Assembly (NCBI GenBank): GCA_014529385.2
Contig: CM043971.1
Location: 26,078,769 to 26,142,768 of the forward strand
Length of the DNA stretch: 64,000 nt
Source of the DNA: Adiantum capillus-veneris
Lineage: Eukaryota > Streptophyta > Polypodiopsida > Polypodiales > Pteridaceae
Reading direction: 5' to 3'
Part shown: positions 10,279-22,278 of the stretch, one piece after another
Position numbering within the stretch: the first letter of the stretch is position 1
Layout: each line of letters opens with the position of its first letter
Position numbers and translations under genes: made by a program
The notes under the pieces: generated by a model
Seen by the model: the letters and a program-made list of their open reading frames with translations, nothing else
What the model was told of the DNA's origin: nothing
Database searches by the model: none

Positions 10279-11893
10279 ATGTCTTCCGGCACTCGCAAGG
10301 GTTCTTCTTCTTCAAACAAGGTCCACAATGATTGTGGAAAATGATCCCAAATCTCCCAAGTGTGGAGATAGCAACGCAACTAATTAACCAATGACATCAA
10401 AAACCATGATCATGGCATACTTGGTATCATTGCAAGAGACCATAAACAAACAAGGTGAAGACTTATAGGCACTTGCAATGGAGAATAGCATGCTACTGGT
10501 ACTTGTGGTTGAGAATGGGAATCTCAAGAGGACACTTGAGATGCAAACAACATGTTTGATGAAACTTGAAGAAGAAGTCAAGGAATGCAAACTCTCTCTT
10601 GTGGACTTGAATGCTTTGAAGGAGTGCATGAGAAAAGTAGAGGATGACCATGTATTGAAAGAGGAGAAATATGACACCATGAGCTAGGATGTATGCGACA
10701 TGAAAAATATATACACAAACAAGTCTTGGGATGATGTATGTGGTAACAATGTGGTTCCTAATTCCACACTCATGCAAGCTACGGCTCAAACAAACAATGT
10801 TGAGAATGTGGATGTGGAAGAGTTAAGGGAACGGGATCGACGTTCTAAGAACATTTTGATTCATGGCATTCGCAAAGAGAAGTTAGAGACGCCTCTTTCT
10901 CTCGCCATTGTTATCAAAGATCTCTTCAAAACCCACTTTGACATATACGGAGTTATGGTCTATCAAGAATATAGAGTGGGTAAGCAAGGAGATTCTTGCT
11001 CAAGAGAATGACCAATTGTATGCACCATGCCGGATGAGGCCAAACAAAAGATTATCCTTGATAATAGTTGGATCTATTTGAGGGATACAAAATGTTTTGT
11101 ATGTGAAGATCACACTATTAAGAAACAAAATATGAATCGTAAGGCATACGAGGAGAAGAATAAGGAAAACACAGAGATCTCTCACGAAGAAAATGTATCC
11201 AAGGAGGAGAAAAGTCCCTCGAGCAAACAGGGATGCACGACCTATGAGGCCAAGTTACAATTGAAAATATGCCTTTGGAATTACAATGGATACCCATGGA
11301 ATGCAGGGGTTGGCATTGAAGAACTAGCAAGCAAAGACAATGTTGTACTTCTGGTTGAAACTTGGGAGCATGATACACAAAGGATTAACGGCTTGGAGGA
11401 TTACAATGTACATTCATTGATGTGGTCAAAGAATCTTAAGAAACGAAGAGGTCAAGGAGGGATAACATGTATGGTTAAGAAAGTATTGAAAGATTTTGTA
11501 TCAATTGTGAAAAATGATAAGTACAAACGTTACGTATGGATGAAAATTATGACACCAAAAAGAGCTCCTATTTTTGTAGCCAGTTGCTACATTCCTCATC
11601 ATGATTTCCCCTTTTATGCTTGCATGGATAGTGATCATCCATTTTTTGATTTAGAAGAGGACATTGCTTATTTCAAAGGGGAAGGTGATTTTCTCATATT
11701 TGGGCATATGAATGCTCGCACAAAAACATTGCAACATGATCTACCATACATTTCAAGGGAGTTGGAGGAAGTTCACTTGTATTGCCGATCAAATTGTATG
11801 TTGTTGACCAAGAATGGAGCTAGGATTCTGCATGGGCAATCAAGGGAGCAGATCTGGATGGTGAACAATGACTTTGTTGGTTGGGTAAGATAG
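10279..11893 (+). pseudogene. LINE-like ORF1/endonuclease pseudogene, copy 1
   Basis: One frame (codons from 10391, 10478, 10700, 11027 to 11893) encodes a Lys/Glu-rich coiled-coil-like segment, then a region like L1-type ORF1 RNA-binding domains (RRSKNILIHGI ... YRVGK ... stretch near 11030-11130), then an endonuclease/exonuclease/phosphatase (EEP) fold with ICLWNYNGYPW, VLLVETWEHD and GGITCMVKK. Internal stops at 10466, 10685 and 11009 break it. At 11009 this copy has TGA where copy 2 has CGA. The GDFN-like EEP motif reads IFGHMNAR, so its Asp is replaced by His. No reverse transcriptase follows. A separate short frame at 10279 begins MSSGTRKGSSSSNK. Family identity is inferred from motifs. 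Confidence 0.55.
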
Positions 11894-12999
11894 CTATGTC
11901 ATAATCTGTTAGAAGCTGCAAGGTAGTGGGTGCACCAAGGTGGCATGATGCAATCCATTTCTACCACTTCTTCAATTGGTGCTTAGCATTGCCCAATGAA
12001 AAGGAGCTTCAATTGGCTCAAACCAAGGAGAAAAATGAGATTCTTGGAGCTTGAATTAATGATCAAGGGCACAAAGATGGATGGTAACCAATGACTTGGT
12101 CGGCTGGGAAAGATAGTTATGTCATTTGTGTGTGTTCCAAGACTTGTCCTTCCCCATTTCTCTTCGGATAATTACGGGCAAGAAGAAGGGCATTGTGGCA
12201 CAATAATAAGGTCAAGAAGGGGATTATATTCTTTTTGACACTCTTAGATATTCAAAGGATGATAGGAAGATCAGGGAAGAATCAAAGTGTTGTAGATTTT
12301 AAGGGGAAGATTACATATTAGAATGAGAAAGTTTGCACCCTCGCCCACACTACCCTTTGTTAGCAACCTTATTGTCCTTTGGTCACAAACATGTCACAAA
12401 CAATTAATGAGAAATTAATTATGATAGCATAGTGTTGTTAACAATTAAGTTTTGTAATCAAGTTCCACTTTGGTAAACATTATTAATTTTCAGTATTCAT
12501 GGTTCCATTTGTAAGAATTCTAGGTGTCATTTGAGCCAAGTGCTTTGTGCTATGTGTCCCCTCTCACTATTTTCCCATAGTCAGACGCCCTACGTCTTCT
12601 CTCCTCAGCTTACAAACCTATATCCCCTAACAACAAAGAAGAAAGATAGGCCCTACTCTTTTTGCTTGTTTTTGGTGACGCCAATCTCCATGATGTCATT
12701 TCTCAAAAAAAACACAAATAAGAAGAAAAACATATCTCCTCCTCCCTCTGACTTTTCTCGTTCTTGGTTTTTCCAAAGCTCGCTCAGCGTCTTTCTGAGA
12801 TTCCTTAAAGCCTTCTCCCCAAGCTTCCCTCAAGCTCCTTCTTATCTTCTACACAAAAAAAACACTTGTTTTTCTTAGTTTACTCTCCTCTCCTGCCTAC
12901 ATCTCCTACTTTTTTGCATCCCTTCCACAACATTCGATTTATATAACATGGCTCATCTATTCATCAAGGTTTTGGAGAGGGGGTGCCAACGATCTCGTT
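11894..12999. other. No gene recognised
   Basis: The region has short open frames only. The longest (12531-12878, plus) is Ser/Phe/Lys-rich with no domain and is not preserved at full length in the copy at 58.0-58.35 kb. A partial direct repeat, TGGTGAACAATGACTTTG-like text at 11860 and GGTAACCAATGACTTGG at 12081, hints at internal duplication. Confidence 0.4.
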
Positions 13000-13004
13000 C
13001 TCAT

Positions 13005-13159
13005 TGTTGAGAGAGAAAGAGAGAGCACAGAAATAGAAGCCCAAAGTGTGTAGAATGCACACATGAGATGATGTATATATAGAGGGGACGTGGGTGCTAT
13101 ATATAGAGAAGCTATATATGTAATCCATATATTGAGTAGCTTCACATATAAGCTCAACA
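13005..13159 (-). repeat. 3' LTR of element A
   Basis: 155 bp, TGTTGAGAG ... GCTCAACA on the plus strand. It contains TATATATAGAGG and is followed on the right by CCCCCGCTCAAA, the complement of the polypurine tract. Confidence 0.9.
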
Positions 13160-13859
13160 CCCCCGCTCAAATAAGGGTCCCTAACTGTGGATGAAAAAAC
13201 CCTTGGGGGATCAAGGAAAAAACCCACATCTCTATATACACCCATCGTTATATTATAAAAATCATTGAATGTACAAATATTCATGAGGAGCTACATCACT
13301 CCTTTTACAATGAATATTTTATGAGGAGCTACATCACTCCTTTTATCCTATCAAATACAATAATGAATACAATGGTTCAATAAAAAGGGGTAAAGACTAT
13401 CGATTAACTCGTGATCAGAAGTGTCTCCGTGAATATGATGTGTAGCTTGTCATCAATATAGTATCACCAAACATGTCTTCATGGTGTCATCAATATGGAA
13501 TCACCAATCATGTCTTCATAAATCTTTTATTGTCACCAAGTTTGTCTTCATGAAATCAATTATTTGATCAATTCTACATAGATCATAGACTCAAGAAACA
13601 TAGTCATGATTTTTTTTAGCATCACTAGTGAAATAGTTACATTCACAACGTCATAAGAGATGGTTTGCGACACCACTCTTTTGACAACATATATATGCAC
13701 GGTAACATATGTGTATATAAAGAATGAACGTTAAAGTATAAGATGCGCTATTACATAATGCAAATGACATGTGTATATACTACATAAAACGACATTTATC
13801 AGTGTAGTGGTATCAATGATTATCATCATAGTATTAACAAAAAATCATCATCGTATCAA

Positions 13860-14330
13860 TGAAAATGACTAAATCATCATGGTATAAACGAAAAGCATCA
13901 TGGTATCACTGAGAATATTCATTGTGTCAACGAAACAACATCATGGTATCACCAAGAATAACCATGATATCACCAAGAATAACCATGGTATCAACGAAAC
14001 AACATCATGGTATCACCGAGAATAATCATTGTATCAACGAAACAACATCATGGTATCACTGAGAATAACCATGGTATAAATGAAACAATATCATGGTATC
14101 ACCAAGAATAGCCGTGGCATCAACGAAACAACATCATGGTATCACCGAGAATAACCATGGTATCAACGAAACAACATCATGGTATCACCAACAATAACCA
14201 TGGTATGAACGAAATATCATCATGGTATCAACGAAAATCACCATGACCAAAGTACGAACAAAACATCATCATGGTACCATCAAAATCACTATGGCATCAA
14301 CGAGATATTATCAATGAAACGATGTAAACT
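13860..14330. repeat. 21/43-bp tandem array in element A
   Basis: Degenerate units such as CATGGTATCACCGAGAATAA and CATGGTATCAACGAAACAA alternate, giving a 43-bp higher-order period built of about 21-bp halves. Each half carries TGGTATCA, the first eight bases of the initiator Met tRNA primer site, on the strand opposite to the element's own primer site. Open frames through the array arise from the repeat, not from coding. Confidence 0.85.
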
Positions 14331-14679
14331 ATATCTCTAGACAAATAATTATACCAGAATCAATGAACGAATATATCATATAAAAAAAGATCATATACCA
14401 TCAGTAGCGGAATTTGGACGATAATCAACGACTCGACTGAATCAAAACGATATTCATGAAAGATATTCATGAATAGATCTATAGACATTTGATATCTGGA
14501 AACATAGGTACCCAAGAACAAATCATCAGTAAATGTCTGAGAACATATTAGACAGCTTGAAATAGTATAGACTTTTGAGAACATATATCTATAACACTGA
14601 TTCAATTTGTAATTGTCTTCTGCAACAAAGTTACGTCAGTAACAAATATATAATTGATGAAGAGAAAAATATAATAGAT

Positions 14680-15190
14680 AAAATTTCAATTATGAGAAAA
14701 ATCAAAAGCAAAAAGCAAAAATTGCTTTTTAGACGTGTTTGCAGTCTTGGAACGATAACTCGTTTTCTGTGCAGAATTTAGAAAAACTTTCTTCTACACA
14801 GTTATAGACCACATCAATTCTAGCGGCAAAATCATTTTCAATTAGGAGGAAAATCAAAAGCAAAAATCAAAAGTTGCTTTTCAGACATGTTCGCAGTCTG
14901 AGAACGATAACTCGAAATCGGTGCAGAATCTGAAAAAAGTTGTAGACCACATCTATTTTGGTAGCTTCAACGGGCCATTTTTGCAAAATCATTTTCAATT
15001 AGGAGAAAAATCAAAAGCAAAAAGCGAAAGTTTCTTTTCAGACATGTTCGCAGTTTGAGAACGATAACTCGAAATCGGCGCAGAATTTGGAAATTTTTTC
15101 TTCTGCAAGGTTGTAGACCTCATCGATTCCGATGGCACTCACACGATATTTTTGAAAAATCGTTTTTAGTTAGAGAAAGATGGAAAACAA
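14680..15190. repeat. About 166-bp tandem repeat, three copies, in element A
   Basis: Recurring blocks are AAAATCAAAAGCAAAAA, TTGCTTTT-AGAC-TGTTCGCAGT, GAACGATAACTCG and GTTGTAGACC. Element D has five copies (about 37680-38560), so copy number varies between elements. Confidence 0.8.
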
Positions 15191-15200
15191 AGGCGTCCTC

Positions 15201-15211
15201 CTCTGATACCA
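15201..15211 (-). other. PBS of element A, initiator Met tRNA type
   Basis: CTCTGATACCA on plus reads TGGTATCAGAG on minus, directly adjoining the 5' LTR end. Confidence 0.9.
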
Positions 15212-15366
15212 TGTTGAGAGAGAAAGAGAGAGCATAGAAATAGAACCCCAAAGTATGTAGAATGCACACATGAGATGATGTATATATAGAGGGGACCTAG
15301 GTGCTATATATAGAGAAGATATATATGTAATCCATATATTGAGTAGCGTCATATATAAGCTCAACA
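15212..15366 (-). repeat. 5' LTR of element A
   Basis: 155 bp, matching 13005-13159, between the primer site and the right CTCAT target duplication. Confidence 0.9.
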
Positions 15367-15432
15367 CTCATTACCTCCCTCTTTTATACTTTCTTTAAAA
15401 GGAATTAAGCCATTACACTCATGAACTAGCTA

Positions 15433-16341
15433 TGTCACGGGAACCGAATAATAGAGATAGACAGCAAAACAGAGGAAGAAATCTTTGTATTGATAGTGTT
15501 TGATACAACAGAGGAGCAATTGAATATATATATGGGTGCACTCCGTTGTACGGAGCTCGAACCTCCCGACCACCCCCGAGCTTCAATTCGCTTGCATGCA
15601 ACGTTTCACTCGCACTCGCACTCTCACTCTCACTCGCACTCGCACTCGCACTCGCAGAAGAGAGAATGGTGAATCACCCCCAAAACGCACCACCCGTCCT
15701 TCTATTCTCCTCCAAAAAGCCTGCGACCTCTTAAAATAGCCGCTTTTCTATTTTTGGCGCTCGGTCGACTCGACTTGCGCGCCAATATACCTGCGAGAAC
15801 AAGGTAAAAAAAAACGTGATCGCGAAGCGATCCGTAGTGTCCACAATTTTTCAGATGTCTTCAACTGAACATAACTCCCAAACGGAGCCAAAACAGCCCA
15901 AGTCCGTCTCATACAATCTTGTTGCCCTCGCTGCGCTCTTCGACGGCTATGTGATGGAAAATTTCCATAGCCTGCTCCGATTTGCTGAAAATCAACCTGC
16001 AAAACAGCATTTTCTACAAAAACGATGCAAAAACAGCAAATCCAACTTTTTTCTTAATCTTTGACCTTCAACGAGCATCAAAACATCAAAATCTCTAAAG
16101 ACTCAAAGAACCAAAGTTGTTCCTTATAACGCAGGCTTCAATCGCTTCATACATCACTTTTTCAAAATCCCACGTTAACGCCTTCAAAAATGCCCCAGAA
16201 AGTGCCTTCCGGATCAAAAAATTTTATCGGACGAAAACAATCCACTAATCCTTCTACACAGTGGACTAACTTTAAAATGACAAAAACTTCCTAGAAAACA
16301 AAATTTATTACTAAAACACCTCGAAATCAAGTCTTGTTACA
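15433..16341 (-). mobile_element. Solo LTR, 909 bp
   Basis: The element begins TGTCACGGGAACC and ends TTGTTACA, with AGCTA at 15428-15432 and 16342-16346 as target duplication. Spacer copies at 31.6, 34.6 and 60.9 kb have the uninterrupted site CTAGCTATGCATG, which proves the insertion. Orientation is inferred as minus because that strand shows TATATATAT followed by a leader-like stretch ending CGGTTCCCGTGACA. It holds a (CTCGCA)n-like hexamer repeat at about 15605-15655. A solo LTR normally arises by recombination between the two LTRs of a full element. No related internal sequence is in this window. Confidence 0.8.
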
Positions 16342-17263
16342 AGCTATGCATGAATAGAGTCTTGTAGTGCCACTCAACAACACCATAAGCTGCATGTGAC
16401 CATTACCTCCGCCTACGTTGAACGCACAAACCACCATGCGCTACCAAGGGCAGCCACTTGTAGCATCCATGTGGAGGAGCGAGAGCTCCGTGAGATTCCT
16501 CTCACTTTACTTGGTTAAATGCTTTGTCTCAGTGTGATATATATACCCCATAGAATATCCACTCATTGTGCATATAAGGCTTCTTTTGTGCCATGTGGCA
16601 TCACCGTGGAAAATTTCCCTTTTGATCACCATTAGAGCTTACACAATCTTGACCCATAGAGCATTTTGGACACATGTTGCTCATCTCAAACAAAAAAAAA
16701 ACACTGTAAAACCAAACCAAGCCACCATCTTCAGGCCCACATTTAAACTCCGATATCTAGCCACAACTTAGGGTGCGACTCAGAGGATGAAGGTGATTAG
16801 AACCACCATTGATCACTTGGATCGTCAATAATTTGTTTTGCATCTTTTGATTCAATTGCCCCATCACTTTTAGAGATGTATAGATACTTTCTGTTATTTT
16901 GTATATTCTTTCCTAATTATGTAGGGAGTTGTTCCATCCTATTGGGTTGTTAAAGTTTATTCAGTTTTTTAACTAGTAAAACTAAAAAAGTGTTGCAATA
17001 ATAATCAACTGCGACATGTAGTGATTCATTCTTAACACATTCATTCTAAATAAGATGATAGAAACACATCTTGCTCGTACAAAAGCAACAACAAGTTTGT
17101 AGTTATCAAGATGTTTGTGTCTGTGTGGGTGTGTTTCAAATATGTAGGCATGTATTTTGTGTATGTGTCTTTGTGTGTATGTGTGCGCATGAATATATAT
17201 GTGCATGAGTATATGCATATGCATATATGTTGTGTGTGCATGTACAATGTGTGTATCAGAAAT

Positions 17264-17372
<109 letters not shown>

Positions 17373-17546
17373 AAATAGGCCCCCTAAAAAACAGAATTGA
17401 AGAGAGACAGTAGAACTAACAATCTAGCCTATGGGTACTACAATGACGACTATAAAAGACAGAGCGACCATGCCTTTCTCACTTAAGTGACCTCTAAACA
17501 TTACACATCGCTCAAGCGACCTTAGTATATGTAAAGTATTGGTGCT

Positions 17547-17750
17547 ATGTCCTTTTGGCTGTTGTCTTTCAGTACTTGGTTCTTATGGTTTATATGGGAC
17601 TTGAGGAACAAGGTTATGTATGATCACATTCTGCTTTTTGGTAGCTCATTTCCTGTGGAGCTTATCAAACTCAGGATGATGGAAGACATTGTGGCACTTA
17701 AAAGGCAGGACCTCAAACAAAGGTGTCTCATGATACTACACAAAATGTAA
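17547..17750 (+). pseudogene. LINE-like ORF2 C-terminal fragment (H1 copy 1)
   Basis: A 67-codon frame contains FLWFIWDLRNKVMYDHI and VELIKLRMMEDIVALKRQD. The W-x3-W-x2-RN-x3-F pattern resembles the region after the reverse transcriptase in plant LINEs. This is inference from pattern only. Its preservation in four places (17547, 32724, 35713, 62116) reflects spacer duplication rather than demonstrated selection; the copy at 62116 has an internal TAG. Confidence 0.35.
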
Positions 17751-17768
17751 ATATGGAACAAAAGGATT

Positions 17769-17772
<4 letters not shown>

Positions 17773-17827
<55 letters not shown>
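17773..17827. repeat. (GA)n microsatellite
   Basis: Follows GGATTTTCAC in every spacer copy (also about 32953-33011, 35940-35977, 62343-62424), with variable length. Confidence 0.95.
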
Positions 17828-17831
<4 letters not shown>

Positions 17832-17894
17832 AAACAGACCCCCTAAAAAAGAGAATTGAAGAGAGACAATGGAACTAACAATCTAGCCTATGGG

Positions 17895-18036
17895 TGTTGA
17901 GAGAGAGAGAGAGAGCACAGAAACAGAACCCCAAAGTGTGTAGAATACACACATGAGATGATGTATATATAGAGGGGACCTGGGTGCCATATATAGAGAA
18001 GCCATATATTGAGTAGCTTCACATATAAGCTCAACA
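17895..18036 (-). repeat. Left (3') LTR of element B, D type
   Basis: 142 bp. It lacks the ATGTAATCCATAT segment present in A-type LTRs. ATGGG lies at 17890-17894. Confidence 0.88.
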
Positions 18037-18659
18037 CCCCCGCTCAAATAACGGTCCCTAACTGTGGATGAAAAAACCCTTGGGGGATCAAGGGAAAAAC
18101 TCACAACTCTATATACACCCACCGTTATATTATAAAAATCATTGAATATACAAATGTTTATGAGGAGCTACATCACTCCTTTTACAATGAATTACATCAC
18201 TCCTATCCTATCAAATACAATAATGAATACAAAGGTTCAATAACGAGGTGTAAAGGCTATCGATTAGCTTGCAATAAGAAGTGTCTCCATGAATCTATTG
18301 TGTAGCTTGTCATCACTATCGCATCACCAAACATATCTTCATGTTGTCATCAATATGGCATCACCAAACATGTTTTCATAAATCTTTTATTGTCACCAAG
18401 TTTGTCTTCATGAAATCAATTCTTTGATGAATCCTACATAGATCATAGACTCAAAAAACATAGTCATGGAAATTATTAGCATCGTTAGTGAAATAATTAC
18501 GTTCACAATGCCATAAGAGATGGTTCGCGACGCCACTCTGTTGAGGACATAAAAAGTACAAGATGCATGATACGTGATGCAAATGACATGTGTATATACT
18601 ACATAAAATGACATTTATCAACGTAGTGATATCAATGAGTATCATCAAAGTATTAACAA

Positions 18660-19332
18660 AATATCATCATTGTATCAATTAAAAATGAATAAATCATCAT
18701 GGTCTCAACGAAAAGCATCATAGAATAATCATTGTATCAACGAAACAACATCATGGTATCACCGAGAATAACCATGGTATTTACGAAACAACATTATGAT
18801 ATCACCGAGAATAATCATTGTATCAACGAAACAATATCATGGCATCACCGAGAATAACCTTGGTATCAACGAAACAACATCATGGCATCACTGAGAATAA
18901 CCATGGTATCAACGAAACATCATCATGGTATCAACGAAAATCACCATGGAATCAACGAAACATCATCATGGTAGCAACAAAAATCACCATGGAATCATCA
19001 TCACGGTATCACCGAGAATAACCATGGTATCAATGAAACATCATCATGGTATCACCGAGAATAATCATTGTATCAACGAAACAACATCATGGTATCACTG
19101 AGAATAACCATGGTATGAATGAAACAATATCATGGTATCACCAAGAATAGCTTTGGCATCAACGAAACAACATCATGGTATCACCGAGAATAACCATGGT
19201 ATCAACGAAACAACATCATGGTATCACCAACAATAACCATGGCATGAACGAAATATCATCATGGTATCAACGAAAATCACCACGACCAAAGTACGAATAA
19301 AACATCATCATGGTACCATCAAAATCACTATG
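18660..19332. repeat. 43-bp tandem array of element B, left part
   Basis: Same repeat family as in element A. The left portion carries D-type variants (CATGGAATCA, GGTAGCAAC); the right portion follows the A order. It is cut at 19336 by the Ty3 element. Confidence 0.85.
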
Positions 19333-19336
19333 GCAT

Positions 19337-21708
19337 TGATAGCCGTTTTTCGGCTCTCTGTGATTGCCATAGTGAGTTATCCCCCCCTATCAAATCACTC
19401 AAACACTGTGGTTACCCTCACCCTTTCACTGTATATAGGTGCGTGAGTCACGGGACTTTTCCCATATCTTCTTAAAAAACCCTCAATTAGCTAGTCATTG
19501 GGCTAGTTGAGACAAAAAAATTAAAAAATTTAAAAAATATAAGTATATTATGGCCCATGCGTATGTAAATATTTCTTTGTATATAGGGCCTAAATAAAAG
19601 ATTTTTTTCATAATTATTTTGGTATTTATTTAAATATTTCTACCTAGGTGTGTGTTATTTATGCTCTGTACATTGCCTCACCATTACCACAATTTTTCTT
19701 ACCATTTTTCATACTCTTTATTCCATATAGAAATAATTTCATGTAAGCTTCTCTTATATTTGGTGTAACTCCATCCCAACAAAAATCCAAAAAAACTAGT
19801 TCTATTTATGTGTATATTTTTTTCACTATTGTGATTTTTTCCTTCCTACATATATTCACTATTACTCTCATAAATTAGACCACCAAAAATATTCATCTTT
19901 TTATGGTAGACTTATAATGAGAGAGATTTATTTTGACCCCTTTATATTTTTCCACATATATTATTTATTTTTGACATGTACATATTATTTAGACCCCTCA
20001 ATATTTGATTTTCTTAGTTGTACTATTCACTTATATCATGATCTCAACAATATCTTCAATTATAGACCTACCAAATAAGGTCAAGGGTAGGTGGCATGCA
20101 TACATGCACTATGGAGGGCTCACTCTTGGAGGTATTCAAAAGAATCATCCAAAGAAGGACCCCACAAGGACCTTGTGCAGTGGAAAAAAATGGTCGGTTT
20201 TGCTGAATTTTTAAAGTTCAATTGCTCTCCGAATTTGAAAAGGTGATACAAACAAAAGTTGTAGCTCGTGGGCTGAACTTTTGCCTCAAATGTTTTCATA
20301 TTTTTTTGAGCTACGAGCTGTGAGCTATGATTTTATTAGTGGACCCCAGTTTTCCCATGTTATGCAGCCACACTCTCTCTTCCACTTTATCATTTTCCTC
20401 TTTCACACACACTTCTCCACTCATCATCCCCACCTCTCTCACCCCTCCTCTCTGCACCCTACTCACCTTCTCCTCAACCTTGAAGAATAAGAGAAACCAT
20501 GGTGAATTCATACCTCCCACACACAATTCCATTCCAAAATTGACCACCTAGTCTCATTTTTCCTCCTCCAATTTACCCATATCTATCAAAAAAACCACAA
20601 AATTCAGCCTCTTCTCTTAAAAGACAGCATCATGGTGGTTGATTACTCAGCTTCAATTACCTTGTCTCTCAAGTAAGGTCAAGAGTGGAGAAAAAATGTA
20701 CCGTCGAAGCTAGTGGACCGTCAACAAGTGTCAAAATTGGCCCTACTCAAGACACTTGGAGCATCAACCTTATAAGAAATCCACCTTTTCTTACCTCTTA
20801 AGAGTTTTTCTTCCTTATTTGTATCCTACATGGATACTCCCATTGTAAATATCCAATTCCATTTGTAAATTAATACTAACTCTACTAACACTAACCCACT
20901 ATGAAAAGTCCTATCACCTCCATTTCTCTCCTCTCTCTTTCCCCAACAACTTCTTGATAATTCCAAGCAAAAGAAATTAGATAAATTGCTGAGAATCTAA
21001 CCCAACCATGGTTAGAGGAGTAACCCTAGCCTTCAAAATTGTTATAAAAGGAGGGTGTAGCTAGCACAAAAGGGGGGAGCCATAAGCAAGAGCACTATGC
21101 TATAGCTTGAGAAGCCAAGCTCAACCTCTCTAGAAGGAGCTCTTGAGTGGAAGCTCATTGTCTTATGCATGTGCATGTGTTGTAATAGGGGATTAGCAAG
21201 GGAACTCTATGCCATTGTAAGAGAGAGAGTGATCATTCAATTGAAAGTAGGAAATCTATCATTTCTCCTACTAGTGTAAGCCCAACATTTGTTGAATCAA
21301 GGAGGGTGGATTTGGACTAAGCTTGGATACTTTGTCTCCCTTCCAACGTGAAGTAATGGACAACAATGATGCGTAAGTGTCTTGGTGTTTTTTGTTAAGT
21401 TCTTGATAGTTTGTCTCTGGTGTTGTCATCAATCTAGCCATAAATCCCACATACTGTAGGAGGGCGACAGGGTGGAGAGGACTCCCCTGGCCTTAAGACA
21501 GTGATTGGGGTGGCTTTTCTTGTGATGTGTTGTGGTGAAATTTATGCAAGCTATGTTGAACAAATACTAATCTCACTTTGATTTGTCATGACAGATTTGT
21601 AAGAAGGTATTAATGCAACAAGCACCCCCTCCCCCTTTCTCTCTCTTTCTTAAATATATAGTTGTGTTTGCTTGATCATTGCCGATACGTTTCAAAGCAG
21701 CCCGAGCA

Positions 21709-21794
<86 letters not shown>

Positions 21795-21968
21795 ACGCGT
21801 CCTAGTTCGCATCCAAAACTAGGTGGTGTCCCAAATTTGTGTAGGGTTAGGTTGCGGGTTTGTGTGTGTGTTGTTGTTTTTTTCCAACCCCAACCCAATT
21901 GAGCAGCATGGGAGCCTAGAAGAGTGCTTGGAGGCCACTCTTCTTGTTGCCCGCCCCACACCGCCTCA
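19337..21968 (+). repeat. 5' LTR of the Ty3 element
   Basis: It contains a TATA box, a long CT repeat (21712-21795) and no credible gene. Short open frames at 20005, 20281, 20311 and 20327 recur in the 3' LTR simply because the LTRs are duplicates. Confidence 0.93.
21043..21050 (+). promoter_or_regulatory. Candidate TATA box of the Ty3 LTR
   Basis: TATAAAAG followed by GAGGG; the equivalent in the 3' LTR is at 29589-29596. It fits a transcript start some 30 bp downstream, which would define the U3/R border. Confidence 0.55.
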
Positions 21969-21971
21969 AAT

Positions 21972-21988
21972 TGGTGCCCCCACGGAGG
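21972..21988 (+). other. Primer binding site of the Ty3 element
   Basis: TGGTGCCCCCACGGAGG starts three bases after the 5' LTR. The TGG start and position fit a tRNA 3' end. I cannot assign the tRNA with confidence. Confidence 0.6.
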
Positions 21989-22044
21989 ACAGGCTTGTGT
22001 ATGTTTTGTGAAGGCTCAACCTTTAGCATAATCAAGTAGCTTGC

Positions 22045-22257
22045 ATGAATCACGAGAATTTGTATGACCCCTTCATTCCCATTGCAAGGCAAAAGGTACA
22101 CATAATTGTTAGTACTAAGTTGCAATTTCAGCGAGTAATTCGTAGAATTTTAGGTCCTCTTAGGTTGGTAGAGATAAACGCATCAGTAAATCCTTTTATT
22201 TTGCCTCTCATTAGGTACGACCTTAGTTTGGACGTCTATATTTTTGTTTTGTTTTAA
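22045..22257 (+). CDS. Leader small ORF 1 of the Ty3 element (70 aa)
   Basis: Lies between the primer site and Gag, in the same frame as Gag, ending in TAA. Its C-terminal 50 residues (LQFQRVIRRILGP ... INASVNPFILPLIRYDLSLD) align with small ORF 2: shared features are FQ, a G-x2-R-x2-EI-x-AS-x-NP-x-ILPLI-x-Y core and S-x-DV-x-IF at the end. It may be a structured small protein, or the pair may be a duplicated piece of an ancestral longer ORF. No known domain recognised. Extra ORFs upstream of gag are known in the Ogre branch of Tat elements, but I cannot claim homology. Confidence 0.45.
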   Translation: MNHENLYDPFIPIARQKVHIIVSTKLQFQRVIRRILGPLRLVEINASVNPFILPLIRYDLSLDVYIFVLF

Positions 22258-22278
22258 GAATTAGGTCATGCATAGACC

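Larger units (their letters stand above)
13005..15366 (-). mobile_element. Element A: non-coding short-LTR retroelement (2.36 kb)
   Basis: Identical-length 155-bp LTRs flank a non-coding interior, and CTCAT on both sides (13000-13004, 15367-15371) is the target duplication. Orientation is minus: the primer site (15201-15211) abuts the right LTR and the pyrimidine complement of the polypurine tract (13160-13171) abuts the left LTR. The interior holds a conserved PPT-proximal block, a 21/43-bp tandem array (about 13860-14330) and about three copies of a 166-bp repeat (about 14680-15190). There is no gag or pol, so it must be mobilised in trans. The LTRs differ at roughly 8 of 155 sites. Confidence 0.9.

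Noticed and set aside
12531-12878. 115-codon plus frame
   Set aside because: It is shortened in the duplicate copy and has low-complexity Ser/Phe/Lys composition.
13860-14330. CRISPR array
   Set aside because: Units are contiguous and degenerate with no unique spacers, inside a plant retroelement.
13005-15366. DNA transposon with terminal inverted repeats (TGTTGAG ... CTCAACA)
   Set aside because: The ends are inverted only over about 7 bp. The terminal blocks are 155-bp direct repeats with adjacent tRNA primer site and polypurine tract, so it is an LTR element.
17547-17750. Conserved small gene in H1
   Set aside because: Four copies look conserved, but all derive from recent duplication and the fourth has a stop codon.
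20005-20551. Short frames conserved at 28551-29097
   Set aside because: Conservation is explained by the two copies being the LTRs of one young element.
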